A stretch of DNA of 10,619 bases from Bdellovibrio sp. (GTDB lineage: Bacteria > Bdellovibrionota > Bdellovibrionia > Bdellovibrionales > Bdellovibrionaceae). The stretch spans positions 1-10,619 of the forward strand of contig JAGIAF010000106.1 of the NCBI GenBank assembly GCA_017745015.1, read 5' to 3'. The notes under the pieces are model-generated. The model did no database searches and was not told where the DNA came from. It saw only the letters and a list, made by a program, of their open reading frames with translations. The translations under genes and the position numbers were made by a program. Below are positions 6,352 to 10,619 of the stretch, one piece after another; position 1 is the stretch's first letter; the number at the start of each line of letters is the position of its first letter.

Positions 6352-8388
6352 GTGAATAGTGCGCAGCATCTGGTTTTGACCCTTGGTTTGATTCTGGGAT
6401 TTTCTGTACAAGCTCAAGAGATTCCTGATACTTCGGCCGCAGCTGAAGAAATTCCTGCCCCGCAGCAGTCCCTGCTCAAATCGGCAGCAACTAAGGATTA
6501 TAATAAACCTTTGTATTTTGATCAGCTCGACAACGGCTTGTTGTTGCCGCCGATGGAGCTAGAATACGATCTTACATTGGAAAAAGGCCAGTCATTGAAA
6601 GTCGGTCCGGTCCTCTTGAATGACAAGACATTCAACTTCAGTTTGATACCTCTTGGAAAAACACATCCACAAATTTCAAAAGCACTGACCTCAAGTCAAA
6701 GTGGTCAGATGGCCCTCGTGATGACGTGGCCTCAAGCCTTGTTAAAGTATGGAACACTAGAGATGATTTCTCGTACGGGAAATGTGCTTTGGAAATACGA
6801 CATCTCTGAATCAGCACAAAATTCATGGATAAATCAATTGCAGCAGTGGAGAACGGCGTTAGTTACAAACTCTGTTCCTGCCTCTCAGGTGGCTTCTTCG
6901 GGAATTTTTGGTTCGTCCTATGCGATCACCGACGTGAAATCATCAGGAGCGCCATTTGCAAATACGAAAGACACATTCCGCTTCTGTATCACGCAACAGG
7001 ATGGTCGTAACTATTCTAAGATCTGTTCGCAGTGGTATGGCATCCAACGCGGCGAAGAGGCAATGAACTTAGCGCGTGTCCGTATTGATGCTGTAAATCC
7101 ACGCGTCCTTTTCAATAACGAAGAAGCCAATCTTCATCAATCTCCTCCAGTGGCGGCGGATGGCCCGACGTCTTTCTTTGCGGAGTTGGCAAAAGGGGAG
7201 ACTTACGAATTTATCGCGGCTCCGAATAAGCTTCAGTTGATGGATATTGCTGACACAGCAAATCCCAAAGTGATGCGTATTGTAGGTTACGATACACGTC
7301 CTCTTGGAAAATCTTTGATTTTGAATCCAGAGCAATACACGAAACTGACGAAAATGCTCGGCTTCGAAGACACGATCGGTGACCCTCGCAGATTCTGGGC
7401 GGCAGCTCTTAAAACAGACGAGCCGAAAGTTTACTTGCCTGGGCAAGGTGGCGGTATCTTTAAGCAACGCTTTGAGCTTTCAGAAATCCCACGTCGTCAA
7501 TCTCGCGTGTATTTGAATAAGCATACACCGCCAGGAACTTATGTGGACGGTGTAAAACTTTTTGGTCGTAAGCAGCCGACAGCGGTTGTGACATCCTCTC
7601 AAAACTCAGTCGAGATGGATGATTCCGATCCAAGCTTGTTCATGTGGAGATTCAAAGCTACAGAGCGCGGCGAGATCAATCGTTCGTACTTGAATGTTGA
7701 GTTTGAAGGTAAGACTTATAAATCCTACTTTGAAATTTACAAAGGTTATCCTCGCGAATTGTCAGCGCGTCTCTCTATGGCGAAATCATCTTCTGATTTC
7801 ATTTTCATGGGAGAGTTTGCTTACAACCAATGGTTTGAAGACCTATTCAGTTGGACAAACTACTATGTGTCGCGCCAACGCTGGGGTATCAGTTTGAAGT
7901 ATTTCCGCTCGTTCAACGAGTTGAAAGTTTCTACAGACGGCAGAACAGCGCCGTTGGATGTTTTAACGGCGGACTTGAAGTATCGCTTCACTCCGGGTTT
8001 GTGGAATCGTGATGAGACCGTGGGTTTATTGGGCTCTTATCAAAACGTAAACTTCGACAAACTGAAAGCACCGATGCTTGGTGGCGGTATCTTCTGGGCG
8101 CGTTCGATGCCAAAAGTTTTCGATGATGTGTTCAACTTGGTTCCACTTTTCAAATATCCAAAATGGGTGGATGTGGAATTCATTTATTACTCAAGTTCAT
8201 TGGATTCGAACGTGAAGTTGAATTCCTCCATGTCGTTGAACTTCCACGGCAAGGTTCTTTGGTCGCAAAGCCTCTTTGGAGAGGCGGGTTTTGGTATTAA
8301 GCGCTATGCCTTTACCGACACGAACCTGAACCAAAAAGCCGACCTCAATACTTTCTACGGCACTGTGGGTGTCGGTCTGAACTTCTAA
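6352..8388 (+). CDS. Large outer-membrane protein, beta-barrel C-terminus
   Basis: This 678-residue envelope protein is not one I can name. It starts at a GTG with SD GAGG 7 bases upstream; the ATG at 6347 is out of frame and stops at once. A hydrophobic stretch (7-19) and VQA-QE give signal-peptidase cleavage after A21, though the n-region has no Lys or Arg (only H6), which is unusual. Three parts can be seen: residues ~22-180 with MELEYDLTLEKGQ, beta-rich; ~180-460, a probable beta-sandwich/periplasmic or surface region with the only close cysteine pair C212/C225 and a Gly/Pro-rich segment near VYLPGQGGGIFKQRF; and ~468-678 with alternating aromatic/polar strands (for example WGISLKYFRSF, WVDVEFIYYSS, SLFGEAGFGIKRYAF), ending VGVGLNF with a terminal Phe as BAM-targeted barrels do. 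It is probably an outer-membrane protein of about 10-12 strands with a large N-terminal module. Surface adhesion or envelope remodelling are possibilities only. Confidence 0.85.
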   Translation: MNSAQHLVLTLGLILGFSVQAQEIPDTSAAAEEIPAPQQSLLKSAATKDYNKPLYFDQLDNGLLLPPMELEYDLTLEKGQSLKVGPVLLNDKTFNFSLIPLGKTHPQISKALTSSQSGQMALVMTWPQALLKYGTLEMISRTGNVLWKYDISESAQNSWINQLQQWRTALVTNSVPASQVASSGIFGSSYAITDVKSSGAPFANTKDTFRFCITQQDGRNYSKICSQWYGIQRGEEAMNLARVRIDAVNPRVLFNNEEANLHQSPPVAADGPTSFFAELAKGETYEFIAAPNKLQLMDIADTANPKVMRIVGYDTRPLGKSLILNPEQYTKLTKMLGFEDTIGDPRRFWAAALKTDEPKVYLPGQGGGIFKQRFELSEIPRRQSRVYLNKHTPPGTYVDGVKLFGRKQPTAVVTSSQNSVEMDDSDPSLFMWRFKATERGEINRSYLNVEFEGKTYKSYFEIYKGYPRELSARLSMAKSSSDFIFMGEFAYNQWFEDLFSWTNYYVSRQRWGISLKYFRSFNELKVSTDGRTAPLDVLTADLKYRFTPGLWNRDETVGLLGSYQNVNFDKLKAPMLGGGIFWARSMPKVFDDVFNLVPLFKYPKWVDVEFIYYSSSLDSNVKLNSSMSLNFHGKVLWSQSLFGEAGFGIKRYAFTDTNLNQKADLNTFYGTVGVGLNF

Positions 8389-8454
8389 GAGTCGTAATTA
8401 CAGGGGAGAAGAAAGGCCCTTGATTTTCACCGCGCGAAGGACGAGATTGGCGCC

Positions 8455-8520
8455 ATGTCTTTAAAGATCGTTTTTGTCTGTGCTTTGTTGCTGATGACGT
8501 TATCTATCGTCACGATGTAA
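8455..8520 (+). CDS. Possible 21-residue hydrophobic membrane peptide
   Basis: An ATG at 8455 opens a 21-codon frame ending TAA (8518-8520). The peptide begins MSLKIVFVCALL and continues LMTLSIVTM: one lysine at position 4, then 17 uncharged, mostly hydrophobic residues, enough for one membrane helix. This architecture recalls very small type I toxins such as Ibs and other single-helix small proteins, but no sequence homology is claimed. The nearest SD-like run, AAGGA (8436-8440), is 14 bases away, so initiation looks weak. It lies in the 220-base gap after the large outer-membrane protein and just before a large hairpin. It could equally be chance, since a 21-codon frame is not significant by length. 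Confidence 0.3.
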   Translation: MSLKIVFVCALLLMTLSIVTM

Positions 8521-8524
8521 ATAG

Positions 8525-8610
8525 AAACTGCGCCAACAGCGCGGTGGTTATGTGATGATTTGGCTGAGGGGCTCCTGGCATCAACCACCACATAGATGGC
8601 GCAGTTTTTT
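8525..8610 (+). terminator. Large two-stem hairpin with T tract
   Basis: The outer arms AAACTGCGCCA (8525-8535) and TGGCGCAGTTT (8597-8607) are a perfect 11-base-pair match. After symmetric 7-base internal segments (8536-8542 / 8590-8596) a second perfect 7-pair stem follows, GGTGGTT (8543-8549) with AACCACC (8583-8589), enclosing a 33-base top. The right arm runs into TTTTTT (8605-8610). On the + strand it can terminate transcription from the outer-membrane protein gene; on the - strand it directly follows the stop of the 8609-9277 gene but has only a broken T run. It is longer and more structured than a simple terminator, so a small RNA ending here is an alternative. Confidence 0.75.
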
Positions 8611-9277
8611 AGAAATAAGCAAAAATACCGGCGCTAGATGCCAGGCCAGAAGCTGTTGTGTAACCATCCGTAACTGATTGGCGCTCATACACATAGCCAA
8701 AATCCATACGGAACCCTACCGAGCTTGAAGTGGGGAACCATTTCGCAAAAGGACCTACAAACACGTTGAAAAGATCTACCTTCGTGCCATTGCCGCGGTC
8801 TTCATTTCCAAATGCACCTGTTGCACCCAAACCAAAGAGGAAGGATTCGCCAGCCATATTGGGAGTAAAGTTGTAATCAGCCCAGCCGCCGACCTTCCAA
8901 GTGGTTTGAGTGACGTCATTGACGTGATTCATACGGTAGTCAATCAAGGGGCCTAATTCGAAAGTTCCCAAATTCCAGCCGAATTTTGCAGAAAGATTCA
9001 GGTAGGTTTCTGCTGTTGTATTGGCAGCATCAGATTTGGTATTCGTAAAAACGAAATTCAAACCTACAAGATACTTACGAGGAGTGGAGCCGATCTCTTC
9101 GCCGAAGTCGTCAGCAGACATCAAGTCATAAACGGCGCCGGGTTGAAGAGGGCCTGTGGACTCCACGATGGCAGAGTTGCCCTTAACTTTACGGACTTTG
9201 ATTTTTTGCGCAAAAGCGGGGGCTGCCGTTATCGAAATGAGGGCAGCGATCATGATGATTTGTCTCATGTTGGTCAT
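8609..9277 (-). CDS. Small outer-membrane beta-barrel protein
   Basis: From the ATG at 9277 this is a 222-residue protein. Signal peptide: R5, hydrophobic 7-19, then APAFA with cleavage before Gln24. A short module follows, KIKVRKVKGNSAIVES, then LQPGAVYDLM, which resembles a small SH3-like strand pair (V-x-G-x-x-A-I-V ... L-x-P-G-x-x-Y). From about residue 66 there are alternating strands such as KYLVGLNFVFTN, TWKVGGWADYNFT, FLFGLGATGAFG and VGFRMDFGYVYE, ending GIFAYF with a terminal Phe. I infer an outer-membrane barrel of about 8-10 strands with a small periplasmic N-terminal module; a porin-like or structural role is possible. Start is uncertain: GGAG (9293-9290) is ideally 6 bases before a TTG at 9283, 12 before the ATG at 9277, and an ATG at 9268 is also possible. 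It diverges from the HD-GYP gene. Confidence 0.85.
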   Translation of the reverse strand: MTNMRQIIMIAALISITAAPAFAQKIKVRKVKGNSAIVESTGPLQPGAVYDLMSADDFGEEIGSTPRKYLVGLNFVFTNTKSDAANTTAETYLNLSAKFGWNLGTFELGPLIDYRMNHVNDVTQTTWKVGGWADYNFTPNMAGESFLFGLGATGAFGNEDRGNGTKVDLFNVFVGPFAKWFPTSSSVGFRMDFGYVYERQSVTDGYTTASGLASSAGIFAYF

Positions 9278-9314
9278 TTTCAAACCGATCTCCGGGGCTG
9301 TCAACGGTAAGTTG

Positions 9315-9327
9315 TCTCACAATGAGA
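9315..9327. promoter_or_regulatory. Small dyad TCTCA-CAA-TGAGA
   Basis: This 5+5 inverted repeat with a three-base centre lies in the divergent spacer between the barrel gene and the HD-GYP gene, about 20 bases upstream of the sigma-28-like -35 element. It is short enough to be chance; an operator role is only a suggestion. Confidence 0.2.
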
Positions 9328-9345
9328 AGGCCGCCATTTCTGCCA

Positions 9346-9373
9346 TAAAGTTTGTTTAGGCCTAGACCGAAAA
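9346..9373 (+). promoter_or_regulatory. Sigma-28 (FliA)-like promoter of the HD-GYP gene
   Basis: TAAAGTTT (9346-9353) is an exact match to the sigma-28 -35 consensus. After 12 bases, ACCGAAAA (9366-9373) matches 6 of 8 positions of the -10 consensus GCCGATAA (standard spacing is 11). The predicted transcript start, near 9380, leaves a 20-base leader holding the SD (9389-9395) before the ATG at 9401. No comparably good sigma-70 promoter is seen in this spacer. Confidence 0.55.
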
Positions 9374-9400
9374 GTTTCATAGGGAATGAAAGGAGAAACG

Positions 9401-10048
9401 ATGTCTTCAAAATGGGGAGATATACCCGCGTGGGCTTATGATTCCGCGCAGGCGTTGATGCAGACACTGAAGATCGTAGATCCTGTCACTTATGCACATT
9501 GTTGCCGAGTAGGTGAATTATCCCGTAAGCTCGCTCGAGATGCCGGGCTGAATGAGTACGAGCAAAAGCTCGCTGAGTTCGCAGGTCTTTTTCATGACAT
9601 CGGTAAAATGGGTGTTTCTCAAGATATCATCGCAAAACCAGGTAAACTGGATCCGCGCGAGTTGGCGATTATGAAAAGCCATCCAGTGATGAGTGAAGAA
9701 ATCGTGCAGCCGTTGGCAAAGCATGCGTTCTTTGCCGAGCTTCTTCCAGGCATTCGTGGTCATCACGAGCGCGTGGACGGTACGGGTTATCCGGATAAAA
9801 TTCTCGGCGATGAAATTAATATTTTGGCGCGCGTAATCCTCGTTGTGGATACCTACGATGCCATGTCACAGACTCGTGCTTATCGTAAAGGTCTTCCAAA
9901 CGAAGTGGTGTATGAAGAGTTGAAGCGTTGCTCAGGCACGCAGTTCGATTCACAGCTCGTGAAGATATTCTTGCAGGCGCATCCCACCTGGGATCGTCAA
10001 CCAGGGGATGCCGAGACCGAGCATTTGCTTTTAAAGAAAATCGCATAG
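9401..10048 (+). CDS. Stand-alone HD-GYP domain c-di-GMP phosphodiesterase
   Basis: This 215-residue cytoplasmic protein consists of almost nothing but an HD-GYP domain, the metal-dependent phosphodiesterase that hydrolyses cyclic di-GMP to pGpG/GMP. Visible metal-ligand positions are complete: H33 (in DPVTYAHCCRV), the H65-D66 pair in HDIGK, H94 (KSHP), H121-H122 in GHHE and D150 in VVDTYDAM. The GYP signature is intact in DGTGYP (126-131). It should therefore be catalytically competent, unlike degenerate relatives. There is no receiver, PAS or membrane segment, so it has no built-in sensor; control is probably by expression or protein partners. Start: AAAGGAG (9389-9395) is 5 bases before the ATG at 9401; an in-frame ATG at 9386 would consume this SD and is rejected. 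A FliA-like promoter lies just upstream and a terminator just downstream, so it is probably a single-gene unit. Confidence 0.95.
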   Translation: MSSKWGDIPAWAYDSAQALMQTLKIVDPVTYAHCCRVGELSRKLARDAGLNEYEQKLAEFAGLFHDIGKMGVSQDIIAKPGKLDPRELAIMKSHPVMSEEIVQPLAKHAFFAELLPGIRGHHERVDGTGYPDKILGDEINILARVILVVDTYDAMSQTRAYRKGLPNEVVYEELKRCSGTQFDSQLVKIFLQAHPTWDRQPGDAETEHLLLKKIA

Positions 10049-10057
10049 TTTGAGAAT

Positions 10058-10084
10058 AAAAAAGCCCCGGTCTCCCGGGGCTTT
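10058..10084. terminator. Bidirectional intrinsic terminator
   Basis: AAAGCCCCGG (10061-10070) and CCGGGGCTTT (10075-10084) form a perfect 10-pair stem around a TCTC loop. On the - strand it is followed by a T run (the A run 10058-10063), so it ends the DUF1338 gene well. On the + strand the trailing TTT-GAA-TTT is weaker but still suits the HD-GYP gene, whose stop is 12 bases upstream. Confidence 0.93.
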
Positions 10085-10094
10085 GAATTTAAAT

Positions 10095-10619
10095 CTATTT
10101 TTGCTTGTTCGTGCTTTCAAAGATCTTGTCAGCAGATTTTGCGACAAAGCCCGTATAGAACTTGCCGTTTTCCATCTTGTAGCGTTTTGCGAACTCATAA
10201 TAACAGCCTGGAACGTTGTAAGTGCCGTCTGTGAACTGCACTGGGATCTCGGAAGCCATTGTCGAGCTTTGTTCTAGATAGTCCGCTGGTGTTCCTTTGA
10301 CAAGACCGCCCGATTTATTCAAAACGTAGCCTTTGCTTTGGATGAAATCATTCAAAACGTGGATGTCGTTGAATTTTTTAAGCTTGTTAATATTCACTGT
10401 GAAGTGGTTAGGGCGGAAGCCATAGGCAGCAACCCAAGAAGCATATTCGCTTTCTTTCGCCAGTTCAGAATAAAGTTTGTAAGACATATCCCAGGGACGA
10501 CCGCACATAGAAAAATCTTCGCTATCGATCACAGATTGCGGAATTGAATCTGCAAGTTTGTTCAATGTTTCACGAATGAACGGAGATACTTTTTCAAGTT
10601 CTAGTTCAGAGATGAAGAT
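10095..10619 (-). CDS. DUF1338 (2-oxoadipate dioxygenase/decarboxylase-like), 5' end missing
   Basis: The frame is open from the right edge to a TAG at 10095-10097 (174 residues seen), so the N-terminal part, roughly 90 residues in short-form family members of about 260, is outside the window. A TTG at 10565 is internal, not the start, since the upstream codons read IFISELELEKVSPFIRET in family-like sequence. DUF1338 proteins are non-haem Fe(II) enzymes of VOC-like fold; the characterised member HglS converts 2-oxoadipate to D-2-hydroxyglutarate in lysine catabolism. Two expected metal-ligand regions are visible: the His in GFRPNHFTVNIN and the Glu in PGCYYEFAKRY. The remaining His would be in the missing part. 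The C-terminus GFVAKSADKIFEST is also typical of the family. The substrate of the short forms is less certain than for HglS. A strong terminator follows. Confidence 0.88.
   Translation of the reverse strand: MFISELELEKVSPFIRETLNKLADSIPQSVIDSEDFSMCGRPWDMSYKLYSELAKESEYASWVAAYGFRPNHFTVNINKLKKFNDIHVLNDFIQSKGYVLNKSGGLVKGTPADYLEQSSTMASEIPVQFTDGTYNVPGCYYEFAKRYKMENGKFYTGFVAKSADKIFESTNKQK

Noticed and set aside
7069..7467. 132-codon - strand frame within the large outer-membrane protein
   Set aside because: Antisense shadow with Cys/His/Arg-rich composition and no SD, signal or family motif.
9268..9304. Perfect TTGACA (9304-9299, - strand) with GAAAAT 17 bases downstream as promoter of the small barrel gene
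   Set aside because: It would start transcription at about the third possible start (9268) and make the good SD at 9293-9290 useless. The -10 is only 4/6; kept as a remote possibility, not annotated.
9386..9400. HD-GYP start at the ATG at 9386
   Set aside because: It would place the ideal SD AAAGGAG (9389-9395) inside the coding region and leaves only AGGG one base before the codon; 9401 is far better.
1..10619. Defence system, toxin-antitoxin operon, CRISPR array, mobile element or tRNA/rRNA gene
   Set aside because: No repeats with regular spacing, no transposase, integrase, nuclease-helicase pair or RNA gene signature was seen; the only toxin-like hint is the weak 21-residue ORF reported above.

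Overview
The window looks like chromosomal core and lineage-specific sequence from a Bdellovibrio-type predatory bacterium (Bdellovibrionota). The support is indirect: mid-range GC, a run of secreted and outer-membrane proteins I cannot place in widespread families, a stand-alone HD-GYP protein, and an overall style I associate with Bdellovibrio. No rRNA, tRNA, IS element, phage gene or CRISPR array is visible, and base composition shows no obvious island.

Layout. Positions 1-359 (-) hold the 5' part of an unrecognised gene running off the left edge. A divergent 150-base spacer separates it from a small secreted protein (511-897, +), which is closed by a clear intrinsic terminator (931-967). 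Then come uvrA (1034-3634, +) and, 17 bases later, a DUF475/TerC-like membrane protein (3652-4683, +), probably one operon. Convergent to it, with a 53-base tail overlap, is a (-) pair: a ferredoxin-NADP reductase-like flavoprotein (5514-6236) followed by an EamA/DMT transporter (4631-5557) that starts inside the flavoprotein gene. A divergent control region (6237-6351) leads into a 678-residue outer-membrane protein of unknown function (6352-8388, +). The next 220 bases hold a possible 21-residue hydrophobic peptide ORF and a large two-stem hairpin ending in a T tract. A second, smaller beta-barrel protein (8609-9277, -) diverges from an HD-GYP phosphodiesterase (9401-10048, +). A bidirectional terminator (10058-10084) lies between the latter and a DUF1338 enzyme (10095-10619, -), which is cut by the right edge.

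The genes do not form one pathway: DNA repair, envelope proteins, redox, c-di-GMP signalling and amino-acid catabolism are side by side. The points most worth checking are: (1) UvrA lacks most of the DNA-contacting insertion domain and carries a short acidic linker instead; (2) a sigma-28 (FliA)-like promoter lies at the right distance from the HD-GYP start, which would tie c-di-GMP breakdown to the motility programme; (3) the tiny ORF and hairpin after the large outer-membrane protein have two mutually exclusive pairings; (4) uvrA appears to have a leaderless-type start with no LexA box. I see no new multi-gene defence or biosynthetic system.
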